Shown: positions 9,365-18,632 of the stretch, in pieces
How the letters are laid out: every line of letters begins with the position of its first letter
Numbering within the stretch: position 1 is the stretch's first letter
Assembly: GCA_021818265.1 (NCBI GenBank)
Contig: JAKAEP010000005.1
Span: 1-64,000 of the forward strand
Length of the DNA: 64,000 nt
From: Actinomycetes bacterium
GTDB lineage: Bacteria > Actinomycetota > Acidimicrobiia > Acidimicrobiales > RAAP-2
Reading direction: 5' to 3'
The notes under the pieces: model-generated
Databases searched by the model: none
What the model was told of the DNA's origin: nothing
The model's input: only the letters and a program-made list of their open reading frames with translations
Translations under genes and position numbers: made by a program

Positions 9365-10074
9365 TACCTCACCAGCGTACCGACGGGCGCCCCGTCGAGG
9401 GCTCGCCCGAGGTTCCCCGGGGCCATCAGGTCGAAGACGCGGATGGGCAGGCGGTTGTCCTTGCAGAAGGTGATCGCGGTCATGTCCATCACCCGAAGGT
9501 CCCGGGCGATCACCTCGTCGAAGGAGAGCTCGTCGAAGCGCACGGCGTCGGCGTGGGCCCGCGGATCGACGTCGTAGACCCCGTCCACCCCGCCGTGGGT
9601 GCCCTTCAAGACGACGTCGGCCTCGATCTCGGCCGCGCGCTGGGCGGCCGGGGTGTCGGTCGTGAAGTAGGGGTTGCCCATGCCGGCCGCGAAGATCACC
9701 ACGCGGCCCTTCTCGAGGTGTCGCACGGCCCGCCGGCGGATGTAGGGCTCGGCGACCTGGTCCATCGAGAGCGCGGTCATGACCCGCGTGGGGCGCCCGT
9801 GGCTCTCGATCGCGTCCTGGAGGGCGAGCGCGTTGATGACCGTGCCGAGCATGCCCATGATGTCCGACGAGGCCCGGTTCATCCCGGCCATCGCGCCGGT
9901 CGCCCCGCGCCAGATGTTGCCGCCGCCGACGACCACGGCGAGCTCGAGCCCGCCGCGGTCCATCGCCGCGGCGATCTCGCGCGCGAGGAAGTCGACGGTC
10001 GTGGCGTCGATCGTCTCGTCGCTGGCGGCCGACGCCAGGGCCTCGCCCGAGAGCTTCAAGACGACCCGGCGCAC
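9364..10074 (-). CDS. pyrH: UMP kinase
   Basis: [14 protein letters not shown]...[10 protein letters not shown]...[25 protein letters not shown] overlap with frr. Confidence 0.96.
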   Translation of the reverse strand: MRRVVLKLSGEALASAASDETIDATTVDFLAREIAAAMDRGGLELAVVVGGGNIWRGATGAMAGMNRASSDIMGMLGTVINALALQDAIESHGRPTRVMTALSMDQVAEPYIRRRAVRHLEKGRVVIFAAGMGNPYFTTDTPAAQRAAEIEADVVLKGTHGGVDGVYDVDPRAHADAVRFDELSFDEVIARDLRVMDMTAITFCKDNRLPIRVFDLMAPGNLGRALDGAPVGTLVR

Positions 10075-10076
10075 GG

Positions 10077-10868
10077 CTAGGCGCCGATGACGACCTGGGC
10101 GAACGCGCGCACCCGCGCGCCGCCGAGGAACTGGGCCACCGTCTCCTTCTCGTCCTTCACGTAGGGCTGCTCGGGCAGGACCCGCTCCTTGTACCACGCG
10201 TTGAGGCGACCCTCGACGATCTTGGGAACGGCCGCCTCGGGCTTGCCCTCGTTGCGGGTGATCTCCTCGACCGTGCGCCGCTCGGCCTCGACGTCGGCCG
10301 CCGGGACCTCCTCGCGCGTCAGGTACAGCGGGCGGGCGAAGGCGATGTGCACGGCCAGCTCGTGGGCCGTCTCCTCGCTGGCCCCGTCGACGACCACGGC
10401 CACCGCGTTCACCCCCCGGCCCGACTGCTGGTGCAGGTAGGTGTCGACGACCTCCCCCGGCCCGGCCTCGAGCCGGACGACCCGGCCGACCGAGATGTTC
10501 TCCTTGAGCGTGGTGAGGAGCCGCTCGATGTGCCCGCGGAACTCCTCCACCGACCCCTCGCCGGCCTCGCAGACGCGCGCGGCGATCTGGTCGGCCAGCG
10601 CGACGAACTCCTCGGACTTCGCGACGAAGTCGGTCTCGCAGCGCAGCTCGACGATGCTGGCGACGGCGCCGTCGCGCACGACGGCCACGCACCCCTCGCT
10701 CGCCTCGCGGTCGGCCCGCTTGGCCGCCGAGGCGAGGCCCTGGACGCGCAGCCACTGCGTGGCGGCCTCCATGTCGCCCCCGTTCTCCTCCAGGGCCCGC
10801 TTCGCGTCCATCATGCCGACGCCGGTCGCCTGACGCAGCGCCTGCACGTCCTTCGCGGTGATCGTCAC
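10077..10868 (-). CDS. tsf: Elongation factor Ts
   Basis: [41 protein letters not shown]...[15 protein letters not shown]. Confidence 0.97.
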   Translation of the reverse strand: MTITAKDVQALRQATGVGMMDAKRALEENGGDMEAATQWLRVQGLASAAKRADREASEGCVAVVRDGAVASIVELRCETDFVAKSEEFVALADQIAARVCEAGEGSVEEFRGHIERLLTTLKENISVGRVVRLEAGPGEVVDTYLHQQSGRGVNAVAVVVDGASEETAHELAVHIAFARPLYLTREEVPAADVEAERRTVEEITRNEGKPEAAVPKIVEGRLNAWYKERVLPEQPYVKDEKETVAQFLGGARVRAFAQVVIGA

Positions 10869-10895
10869 CTTGCTCTCTCCTTGTGGGTCTCGGGT

Positions 10896-11642
10896 TCAGG
10901 CGCCCGTCGCGGCGGGCGCGGGCGCGGCGGGCGCGGGCGCGGCGGCGGGGCGGTTGTGGCGGACGTAGCGGCCCTCGACGACCGCCTCGGCCACCAGCTT
11001 GCACATGAGCGCGCCGGCGCGGATGGCGTCGTCGTTGCCCGGGATCACGTAGTCGATCAGGTCGGGGTCGCAGTTGGTGTCGACGACCGCGACGACGGGC
11101 AGGCCGAGCTTGCGCGCCTCGGTCACCGCGATGTGCTCCTTCTTCGTGTCGATCACGAAGACGGCGTCGGGCACGCGGTCCAGCGCGGCGATGCCCGCCA
11201 GGTTGCGGTCGAGCTTCTCGAGCTCGCGCGCGTGGCGCAGCGCCTCGCGCTTGGGCATGTTGGCGAAGTCGCCGGCCCGCTCCATCTGGCGCAGCTCGAC
11301 CAGGCGACGCACCCGGCCGTGGACGGTCGAGAAGTTCGTCAGCATCCCGCCCAGCCAGCGCTGGTTGACGTAGGGCATGCCGCACGCCGTGGCGTAGTCG
11401 GCCACCGGCCCCTGGGTCTGCTTCTTCGTGCCGACGAACAAGATCGTGCCGCCCCCGGCGACCAGGTCGCGCACGAAGGCGTAGGAGGTCTCGATCCCCG
11501 CGAGCGTCTTTCGCAGGTCGATGAGGTAGATCCCGTTGCGCTCGCCGAGGATGAAGCGGCGCATCTTGGGGTTCCAGCGACGCGTCTGGTGCCCGAAGTG
11601 CACGCCGGCGTCGAGGAGATCCTGCAGGGTGACCAGGGCCAC
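10896..11642 (-). CDS. rpsB: 30S ribosomal protein S2
   Basis: [38 protein letters not shown]...FVGTKKQ...[10 protein letters not shown]. Confidence 0.97.
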   Translation of the reverse strand: MALVTLQDLLDAGVHFGHQTRRWNPKMRRFILGERNGIYLIDLRKTLAGIETSYAFVRDLVAGGGTILFVGTKKQTQGPVADYATACGMPYVNQRWLGGMLTNFSTVHGRVRRLVELRQMERAGDFANMPKREALRHARELEKLDRNLAGIAALDRVPDAVFVIDTKKEHIAVTEARKLGLPVVAVVDTNCDPDLIDYVIPGNDDAIRAGALMCKLVAEAVVEGRYVRHNRPAAAPAPAAPAPAATGA

Positions 11643-11771
11643 GTCGATGTCCTTTCGTTCGGTTGCTCACGCCCCGTGGAGCACCGCGAACGGCGACCGT
11701 ACGAATCCACGGGGACTGCTCAGTGCCCGCCCACCGTGGGAGAGCCCGTCCATAGTAGTCGACCGGCCGGG

Positions 11772-12674
11772 TCAGCCCCTCGGGTGGGTGCGCCGGTGGA
11801 CGTTCTGCAGGCGCGACTTCGAGACGTGGGTGTACACCTGGGTCGTCGTCAGGTTGGCGTGGCCCAGGAGCTCTTGGACGACGCGCAGGTCGGCCCCGCC
11901 CTCGAGCAGGTGGGTCGCGTAGGTGTGGCGCAGCGCGTGGGGGTGGAGGTGCCCCCCGGGGGCCCGGCGGTCGAGGATCCGACGCACGTCGCGCGGCCCG
12001 AGGCGCCGACCGCGGCGGTTGAGGAAGAGCGCCTCGTCGGGCGAGTCGGGCCGGGCCGCCTCCTCGCGACCGTCCTCGAGCCACGCGCGCACCGCGGCGA
12101 GCCCCCGCGGGTGCAGGGGGACGACCCGCTCCTTGTCGCCCTTGCCGAGGACCCGCAGGAGGCCCCGGGTGAAGTCGACGCTCGCGCGGTCGAGGCCGCA
12201 CAGCTCGCCCACGCGCAGCCCGGCCCCGTAGAGCACCTCGCACACCGCGCGGTCGAGCTGGGCCCACTCGTCGTCGCCCCAGTCCTCGTCGAGCAGCGCG
12301 TCGAGTTGCTCGCGACTCGCCAGGTTCGGCAGCCGCGACGCGGGCTTGGGGGCGCTCAGGCGCGCCGCCGGGCTCTGGGCCACGTGGCCCCGCTCCACCA
12401 GCCAGTCGAAGTAGGCGCGCAGCCCGGCCCGCCGGCGCCGGAGGGTGGCGCGCTCGTCGCCGCGCTCGGTGAGCGCGGCCAGGTAGCGGCGCAGGTGGGC
12501 GGTCGTGACGTTCCCCGGCCCCTCGAGGCCGAGGCCGGCGGCGAAGCGGGCGAAGTCGGCGACGTCGCCGAGGTAGGCGCGCCGGGTGTTCACCGAGCGC
12601 TCGCGGGCGCGCAGCGTCGCGTCGAAGGCCTCGAGACGCCAGGTCGAGGCGGCGGGATCGCCGGCGCGCGCCAT
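11772..12674 (-). CDS. xerC: Tyrosine recombinase XerC/XerD-like
   Basis: N-terminal SAM-like core-binding region plus catalytic [41 protein letters not shown]; next to rpsB. Confidence 0.87.
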   Translation of the reverse strand: MARAGDPAASTWRLEAFDATLRARERSVNTRRAYLGDVADFARFAAGLGLEGPGNVTTAHLRRYLAALTERGDERATLRRRRAGLRAYFDWLVERGHVAQSPAARLSAPKPASRLPNLASREQLDALLDEDWGDDEWAQLDRAVCEVLYGAGLRVGELCGLDRASVDFTRGLLRVLGKGDKERVVPLHPRGLAAVRAWLEDGREEAARPDSPDEALFLNRRGRRLGPRDVRRILDRRAPGGHLHPHALRHTYATHLLEGGADLRVVQELLGHANLTTTQVYTHVSKSRLQNVHRRTHPRG

Positions 12675-12742
12675 GCGACCCAGGGTAGCCAGGCCCGGTG
12701 CGCCGGAGGGGGTTCAGTAGTGTTCTGCGAGAGAGGAGAGCG

Positions 12743-13417
12743 GTGACGCGCATACTCATCGTCGAAGACGACGACCACATCCGCAGCGCCCTGACCCTCA
12801 TGTTCGAGGGCGAGGCGTTCGCCGTGGACGAGGCCCCCACGGGAGAGCTCGGCGTGGCGCTGTTCGACCGGATGGCCGCCGACCTCGCCATCGTGGACGT
12901 CATGCTGCCCGGCATGAGCGGCTTCGACACCTGCCGGGCCCTGCGCGAGCGCAGCGAGCTGCCGATCGTCATCGTCTCGGCCCGCGACGACACCGCCGAC
13001 GTCGTGCTGGGGCTCGAGTCCGGCGCCGACGACTACGTGACCAAGCCCTTCGTGCCCGAGGAGCTGCTCGCCCGGGTGCGCGCCCACCTGCGCCGCCGCC
13101 CCGACGGCCAGGCCAACGCCTTCACCCTGGGCGACCTGCGCGTCGAGCCCGACCGCGGCACGGTGACCGACCGCGCCGGGCGCGAGCTCCACCTCACCTC
13201 CACCGAGTTCCGCCTGCTCCTCGACCTGGCCGGCCAGAACGGCCGGGTGGTCTCGCGCGAGGACCTGCTCGAGCGCGTCTGGGGCTACGACTACTTCGGC
13301 GACAGCCGACTCGTCGACGTCCACATCCGCCGGCTGCGCACCAAGATCGAGCCCGACCCGGCCAACCCGCAGTACCTCGTCACCGTCCGGGGCTCGGGCT
13401 ACAAGCTGGTCCTCTAA
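12743..13417 (+). CDS. OmpR/MtrA-like response regulator
   Basis: [14 protein letters not shown]...[14 protein letters not shown]...VSARDD...TKPF plus winged helix [46 protein letters not shown]. Confidence 0.93.
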   Translation: MTRILIVEDDDHIRSALTLMFEGEAFAVDEAPTGELGVALFDRMAADLAIVDVMLPGMSGFDTCRALRERSELPIVIVSARDDTADVVLGLESGADDYVTKPFVPEELLARVRAHLRRRPDGQANAFTLGDLRVEPDRGTVTDRAGRELHLTSTEFRLLLDLAGQNGRVVSREDLLERVWGYDYFGDSRLVDVHIRRLRTKIEPDPANPQYLVTVRGSGYKLVL

Positions 13418-14808
13418 TGCGTCGACGGAGTCTCCGACTTCGCCTGGCGCTCACCTTCGGGTTCGGGGCGTTCATCCTGAGCGCGCTGTTCGCGACCGTC
13501 ACCTACGTCGGGGTCCACCACGTCCTGGTCTCCGACGCCGTCCAGACCGACCTCAACCAGAGCTACGTGAACGCCGCCCTGGTGCGCTCGACGCTCTACA
13601 CCTCGCCGCCGGACCTCGCGAACGAGCTGAACTCCATCGAGGGCGCGACCGGCTCGAGCGTCCTCGTCCAGACCCACCGCGAGTGGCTCTCCAAGTCCAA
13701 CGGCGCCGCCACGGCCGACGTGCCCGCGACCCTCATCGACGACGTGGTCGCGGGGCGGGCCGCGACCCAGGTCATCGGGGTGGGCAACCACGTCTTCTAC
13801 GTGGTGGGCGTGCCCATCCCGTCGGTGGAGACCCAGTTCTTCGAAGTCTTCCCCCTCGACCCGGTGGCCCACACCCTCTCGATCCTCCTGCTCGTGCTGG
13901 TCCTCGGCGCGGCCGTCACCTCCCTGACCGGCCTCGCCGGCGGCCTGTGGGTCGCGCGGCGCACGGTGCGGCCCCTCGAGGACGTCTCGCACGCCGCGGC
14001 CGCCATCGCCGGCGGCGACCTCTCGACGCGCCTCCAGGTGAACCGGGCCGACCGCGAGGTCCAGCAGCTCACGGCATCGTTCAACGAGATGGTGGCCCGG
14101 CTCACCGACCGGCTCGAGCGCGACGCCCGCTTCGCCTCCGACGTCAGCCACGAGCTGCGCTCGCCGCTCACCACGCTCGTCACGACCGCGGGCGTTCTCC
14201 AGCAGCACCGCGCCGACCTGAGCGACGTCGGCCGCCAGAGCCTCGACCTGCTCGTGGCGGACCTGTCCATCTTCCAGGCCCTGGTCGAGGACCTCCTCGA
14301 GATCGCCCGCAGCGACGCCGGCGCCGCCCCGCTCGTGCTCGAGACGGTCGACGGCGCCGAGCTGGTGCGCCAGTCGGTGCGCTCGGCGGCGCGCCGACAC
14401 GGCTTCGCCGCGCCGCCGGTCGAGATCGACCCGGCGCTCGCCCAGCCGCTCGTGGAGGTGGACCGGCGCCGCTTCGAGCGGGCCCTCACCAACCTGCTCG
14501 ACAACGCCCACCACTACGCCGGCGGCGCCACCGCGGTGCGGGTCGAGGGCGAGGGGGACCGCTTCGTGGTGCACGTCGACGACGCCGGCCCGGGCGTCCT
14601 GGACGAAGAGCGCGAGGCCGTCTTCCAGCGCTTCGCGCGCGGCCACGCCGCGCGCAGCCGGGGGGTGGCCCGCGGGACCGGGCTCGGCCTCGCGCTGGTG
14701 CGCGAGCACGTGCGGACCCTCGGGGGCACCGTCGAGGTCACCCGCTCCCCCGACGGCGGGGCGCGCTTCAGCCTGCGCCTGCCCCTGGCGAGCGAGGCGT
14801 CGTCGTGA
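13417..14808 (+). CDS. MtrB-like sensor histidine kinase (TM, HAMP, HisKA, HATPase)
   Basis: FASDVSHELRSPLTTLV, NLLDNAHHYAGG, GTGLGLALVREHV; TAATG overlap with the response regulator. Confidence 0.93.
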   Translation: MRRRSLRLRLALTFGFGAFILSALFATVTYVGVHHVLVSDAVQTDLNQSYVNAALVRSTLYTSPPDLANELNSIEGATGSSVLVQTHREWLSKSNGAATADVPATLIDDVVAGRAATQVIGVGNHVFYVVGVPIPSVETQFFEVFPLDPVAHTLSILLLVLVLGAAVTSLTGLAGGLWVARRTVRPLEDVSHAAAAIAGGDLSTRLQVNRADREVQQLTASFNEMVARLTDRLERDARFASDVSHELRSPLTTLVTTAGVLQQHRADLSDVGRQSLDLLVADLSIFQALVEDLLEIARSDAGAAPLVLETVDGAELVRQSVRSAARRHGFAAPPVEIDPALAQPLVEVDRRRFERALTNLLDNAHHYAGGATAVRVEGEGDRFVVHVDDAGPGVLDEEREAVFQRFARGHAARSRGVARGTGLGLALVREHVRTLGGTVEVTRSPDGGARFSLRLPLASEASS

Positions 14809-15380
14809 GGGCCCTGCGCGCCCTCGGGGTGGCGGGCGCCGCCCTGGCGCTCGCCGGCTGCGGGCTCATCACCCCCGCCGCGGGCCCGACCTCGGTCGCG
14901 CGCTCCAAGGTGGGCTTCAGCCTGCTCTCGCCGACGATCCCCGGCACCGACCACGCGCGGGTCCGCTTCGAGACCGAGCCGATCTTCATCGTCGACGCGG
15001 CCCACCACCTCTCCCCGACCAGCCGGATCGTGCCGTCGCCACCCTCGATCGCAACGGTCGTCGGCCAGCTCCTCGCCGGCCCGACGGCCATCGAGCGCTC
15101 GGCCGGCTTCACGAGCGCCCTGCCGAACGACCTCGTGCTCATCGCGGCCACCGTGCGCCGCCACGTCGGCTACGTGGACCTGTCGGGGTCGCTCACCGAG
15201 CTGCCCCGCGACCAAGAGCTCCTCGCCATCGGCCAGCTCGTGCTCACCGCGGCCTACGTCGGCGCGACCCAGGGCCTGCAGATCTCACTCGCCGGGGCCA
15301 TCCAGAGCCTGCCGCTGCCCTCGGGGGGCCACGCCACGGTGCTGACGGTGTCGGAGTACGCGGGGCTCTTGAACGGCTAG
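14805..15380 (+). CDS. GerMN-domain lipoprotein (short LpqB-like)
   Basis: Lipobox VAGAALALAGCG; LLAGPTAIERSAGFTSALPNDLVLIAATVRRHVGYVDLSGSLTELPRDQELLAIGQLVLT; GTGA overlap with the kinase gene. Confidence 0.82.
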   Translation: MRALRALGVAGAALALAGCGLITPAAGPTSVARSKVGFSLLSPTIPGTDHARVRFETEPIFIVDAAHHLSPTSRIVPSPPSIATVVGQLLAGPTAIERSAGFTSALPNDLVLIAATVRRHVGYVDLSGSLTELPRDQELLAIGQLVLTAAYVGATQGLQISLAGAIQSLPLPSGGHATVLTVSEYAGLLNG

Positions 15381-15766
15381 CGCCGCTCGGCGTGACGGCG
15401 CACCGGCGCCGAGCGCCACAGGTGCTCGAGGTCGTAGTACTCCCGGGCCGACTCGTCGAAGACGTGCACGACGACCTCGCCGTAGTCGAGGGCGACCCAC
15501 TCGGCCGACTCGAGCCCCTCGACGTGCGAGGGCGCGACGCCGACACGCCGGCGCACCCGCGCCTCGACCTCCTCGGCGATCGCGCGCACCTGGCGGTCGG
15601 TGCGCCCCGAGGTGAGCACCATGGCGTCGAAGGCGTCGGTCAGCCCGCGCAGGTCGAGCACGACGGTGTCGCGGCCGAGCTTCTCGTCGCAGGCCTCGAT
15701 CGCCACCTCGACGACGGACTCCGTGAAGGGATCCTGGGGCGCCTCGGACGGGGCGGCGCCGGTCAC
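15377..15766 (-). CDS. rsfS: Ribosomal silencing factor RsfS (YbeB/Iojap)
   Basis: ACDEKLGRDTVVLDLRGLTDAFDAMVLTSGRTDRQVRAIAEEVEARVRRR...ESAEWVALDYGEVVVHVFDESAREYYDLEHLWRSAP. Confidence 0.94.
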   Translation of the reverse strand: MTGAAPSEAPQDPFTESVVEVAIEACDEKLGRDTVVLDLRGLTDAFDAMVLTSGRTDRQVRAIAEEVEARVRRRVGVAPSHVEGLESAEWVALDYGEVVVHVFDESAREYYDLEHLWRSAPVRRHAERR

Positions 15767-15794
15767 GGTCTCACTCAGCGGGCGTCTCCCCCAC

Positions 15795-15971
15795 TCAGTG
15801 GGCCACCCCCAGGGCGACGAGGGCCACGACGAAGGGGACGCCGACGAGCGCGGCGCCGAGCGCGCCCAGACGCTGGCGGCGGCGCCGACGGGCGCGGCGC
15901 GAGAGCGGCGAGTCGACGGGCCGCGGCGGCGCCGAGCGCACGTCACGGACGTCGAAGCTTCGTACGGCCAT
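15795..15971 (-). CDS. Small predicted single-TM protein (58 aa)
   Basis: [58 protein letters not shown]; fills the nadD-rsfS gap; below the ORF-track length cutoff. Confidence 0.6.
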   Translation of the reverse strand: MAVRSFDVRDVRSAPPRPVDSPLSRRARRRRRQRLGALGAALVGVPFVVALVALGVAH

Positions 15972-15981
15972 CGAGCCGACT

Positions 15982-16542
15982 CTAGCCCCGGGACCCCACG
16001 TACAGGGGAATCACGTCGGCCGGCAGGAAGTCCTCGAGCCGCTCGGCCGAGGCGAGCTCCCTGATGAACGTGGAGGAGAGGTCGACCGGCTCCATCTCGA
16101 TGACGTAGCCGCGCCACCCCGCCGGCACCACCGTCGCGGCGCCGGGACGGGGCACCACCCCCACCTCCACGAGTTCGCGCAGGGCGTCGGCCTCGTGCCA
16201 GCCGTCGAGCTGGGTGGCGAGGTCGGCGCCGACGACGAGGTCGACGGCGTCGGCCTCGTTGAGCAGCTCGCGCACCGTGTCGACGGTGTAGGAGGGACCC
16301 CGGCGCACGATCTCGCGGTCCGAGACCTCCACCAGCGCGAGCCCCTCGAAGGCCGCCCGGGCCATCGCCAGGCGCAGCTCGGCCGGCGCGACGCCGGGCC
16401 CCTTGTGGTACGGGTCGCCGGCCACGACCACCTCGATGCGGTCGAAGCGGCCGGTGCGCGCCGCGGCGACCAGGGCCGCCACGTGCCCCCGGTGCGGGGG
16501 GTCGAAGGTGCCTCCGAAGAGGGCGACGCGGCGTGCTCGCAC
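15982..16542 (-). CDS. nadD: Nicotinate-nucleotide adenylyltransferase
   Basis: VALFGGTFDPPHRGHVAAL...VEVSDREIVRRGPSYTVDTVREL...VDLSSTFIREL. Confidence 0.9.
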   Translation of the reverse strand: MRARRVALFGGTFDPPHRGHVAALVAAARTGRFDRIEVVVAGDPYHKGPGVAPAELRLAMARAAFEGLALVEVSDREIVRRGPSYTVDTVRELLNEADAVDLVVGADLATQLDGWHEADALRELVEVGVVPRPGAATVVPAGWRGYVIEMEPVDLSSTFIRELASAERLEDFLPADVIPLYVGSRG

Positions 16543-16596
16543 CCCGTGAGCCTAACGGGAGTGGTGGGCGATAACGGGGCCACGTACGCTAAGGGC

Positions 16597-17973
16597 ATGG
16601 CCGACACCGCGTGGACCCCCGACGCGTGGCGCTCCCACCCGCTCACCCAGTCCCCCGACTGGCCCGACCCGGCGCACCTGGCGAGGGTGGAGCGCGAGCT
16701 CGCCACGAAGCCGCCCCTGGTCTTCGCCGGCGAGGCCCGGACCCTCCAGGCCCACCTCGCCGAGGCCGCGGCCGGGCGGGCGTTCCTGCTGCAGGCCGGC
16801 GACTGCGCCGAGTCGTTCCACGAGGCCGCGGCCGACCAGATCCGCGACAAGCTCCGGGTGATCCTGCAGATGGCCGTCGTCTTGACCTACGGCTCGGGGG
16901 TGCCGGTCGTCAAGGTCGGACGGATCGCCGGGCAGTTCGCCAAGCCCCGCTCCGAGCCCTACGAGGAGCGCGACGGGGTGCGCCTCGAGGCCTTCCGGGG
17001 CCACATCGTCAACTCCGAGGAGTTCACGCCCGAGGCCCGCCGGCCCGACCCCGAGCGCCTGCTCGCCGCCTACCACCAGAGCGTGGCGACGCTCAACCTG
17101 CTGCGGGCCTTCACCACCGGCGGCTTCGCCGCCCTCAGCCGGGTCCACCAGTGGAACCAGGAGTTCGTCGCCCACTCCCTGGAGGGCAAGCGCTACGAGG
17201 TGCTCGCCGACGAGATCGAGCGGGCCCTCGCCTTCATGCGGGCCTGCGGCATCGACCTCCACGACGACCAGGCCCTCCAGGGCGTCGAGTTCTTCACCAG
17301 CCACGAGGCGCTCATCCTGCCCTACGAGCAGGCCCTCACGCGGCGCGACTCGCTCACCGGCGACTGGTACGACTGCTCGGCCCACCAGCTGTGGATCGGC
17401 GACCGGACCCGCCAGCTCGACGGCGCCCACGTCGCCTTCCTCGCCGGGGTCGCCAACCCCGTGGGGCTCAAGGTCGGCCCCTCGATGGAGCCCGACGAGC
17501 TGCTGCGCCTGTGCGAACGGCTCAACCCGGCCAACGCCCCGGGCCGGCTCACCCTCATCAGCCGCATGGGCGTCGAGCGGCTCGAGGAGCGCCTCGCCCC
17601 GCTCGTGGCCGCGCTCGCGGCGGAGGGGCGCGCCGAGCACTGGACGTGCGACCCCATGCACGGCAACACCTTCGTCACCGTCGCCGGCCAGAAGACGCGC
17701 CGCTTCGACGACGTGGCCACCGAGACCGCGACCTTCTTCCGGGTGCTCTCGGAGCTCTCGACCTGGCCGGCCGGGCTGCACGTCGAGCTCACCGGCGGCG
17801 ACGTCACCGAGTGCCTGGGCGGCGGCTCGCGCCTGGGCGAGGACGACCTCACCCTCAACTACACCTCGATCTGCGACCCGCGGCTCAACGCGACCCAGAG
17901 CCTGGACCTCGCCTTCCACGTGGCCGAGTACCTGCGCGACTACGGGGCGGCGAGCGGCGAGCGGTCGTTGTAG
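16597..17973 (+). CDS. 3-deoxy-7-phosphoheptulonate synthase, class II
   Basis: TLQAHLAEAAAGRAFLLQAGDCAESFHEAAADQIRDKLRVILQMAVVLTYG...VKVGRIAGQFAKPRS...THVELTGGDVTECLGG-type C-terminus. Confidence 0.96.
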   Translation: MADTAWTPDAWRSHPLTQSPDWPDPAHLARVERELATKPPLVFAGEARTLQAHLAEAAAGRAFLLQAGDCAESFHEAAADQIRDKLRVILQMAVVLTYGSGVPVVKVGRIAGQFAKPRSEPYEERDGVRLEAFRGHIVNSEEFTPEARRPDPERLLAAYHQSVATLNLLRAFTTGGFAALSRVHQWNQEFVAHSLEGKRYEVLADEIERALAFMRACGIDLHDDQALQGVEFFTSHEALILPYEQALTRRDSLTGDWYDCSAHQLWIGDRTRQLDGAHVAFLAGVANPVGLKVGPSMEPDELLRLCERLNPANAPGRLTLISRMGVERLEERLAPLVAALAAEGRAEHWTCDPMHGNTFVTVAGQKTRRFDDVATETATFFRVLSELSTWPAGLHVELTGGDVTECLGGGSRLGEDDLTLNYTSICDPRLNATQSLDLAFHVAEYLRDYGAASGERSL

Positions 17974-18632
17974 CGCAGCAGCCGCGCGCGGCCCGCGTCG
18001 AACTCGATCTCGGTCATCGAGCAGTGCTCGATCAAAGGGGCGAGGCGCACGCTGGCCGGTAGCCCTTGGTAGACCTTCATCGCCTGCTCGATGACGCCCC
18101 CGTGGGTCACCACGACGACCAGCTCGCCGGGGTGCGCCTCGACGAGCCCCTCGAGAGCCGACCGGCACCGCTCGAAGAACCCGACGAGGGACTCCCCGCC
18201 GGGCACGTTGGGCCGCGTGGGGTCGCGGTCCCAGTCGACGGGCTCGAAGCGCTCGGCCACCTCGGCCCAGGCCAGGCCGTCGGCCTCGCCCACGCGCAGC
18301 TCCTCGAGCTCGGCGCGGGCCCGGGCGACGAGGGCGGGCGCGATCGCCGGCGCCACGATCCCGCCGGTCTCGATGGCCCGGGGCAGGGTCGAGGTGTAGA
18401 GGGCGCTCGCCCCGTCGAGCTCGCGGGTGCGCGCGAGGCGCGCCGCGAGGGCCGCGGCCTGGGCCCGGCCGCGCTCGGTCAGCCCGCCGTCGCCCCGGGG
18501 GCCGCCGGCGCGACCCTCGGCGTTGGCGACGCACTCGCCGTGGCGGATGAGCACGAGGCGCGTCCCGCGCGGGGCGTGGCCGCGCTGGCGGAACCCCGGC
18601 GGGGGCAGGAGCCCGTCGGGCACGACGCTCAC
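17940..18632 (-). CDS. Histidine phosphatase (phosphoglycerate mutase-like)
   Basis: LVLIRHGECVANAEGRAGG...LTERGRAQA...VVVVTHGGVIEQAM; GTGA overlap with the VWA gene. Confidence 0.9.
   Translation of the reverse strand: MSVVPDGLLPPPGFRQRGHAPRGTRLVLIRHGECVANAEGRAGGPRGDGGLTERGRAQAAALAARLARTRELDGASALYTSTLPRAIETGGIVAPAIAPALVARARAELEELRVGEADGLAWAEVAERFEPVDWDRDPTRPNVPGGESLVGFFERCRSALEGLVEAHPGELVVVVTHGGVIEQAMKVYQGLPASVRLAPLIEHCSMTEIEFDAGRARLLRYNDRSPLAAP

Noticed and set aside
10905-10955. GC-rich short tandem repeat (gcgggcgcgggcgcggc)
   Set aside because: It encodes the low-complexity Ala/Pro tail of ribosomal protein S2; not an independent element.
11772-12674. Tyrosine recombinase as evidence of an integrated mobile element
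   Set aside because: It lies next to rpsB, a common chromosomal location for xerC, and there are no attachment sites, phage genes or foreign-composition DNA nearby.
9364-12993. 1209-aa minus-strand ORF spanning pyrH, tsf, rpsB and xerC
   Set aside because: Only its last portion (pyrH) is a real protein; the rest is out-of-frame reading through GC-rich genes.
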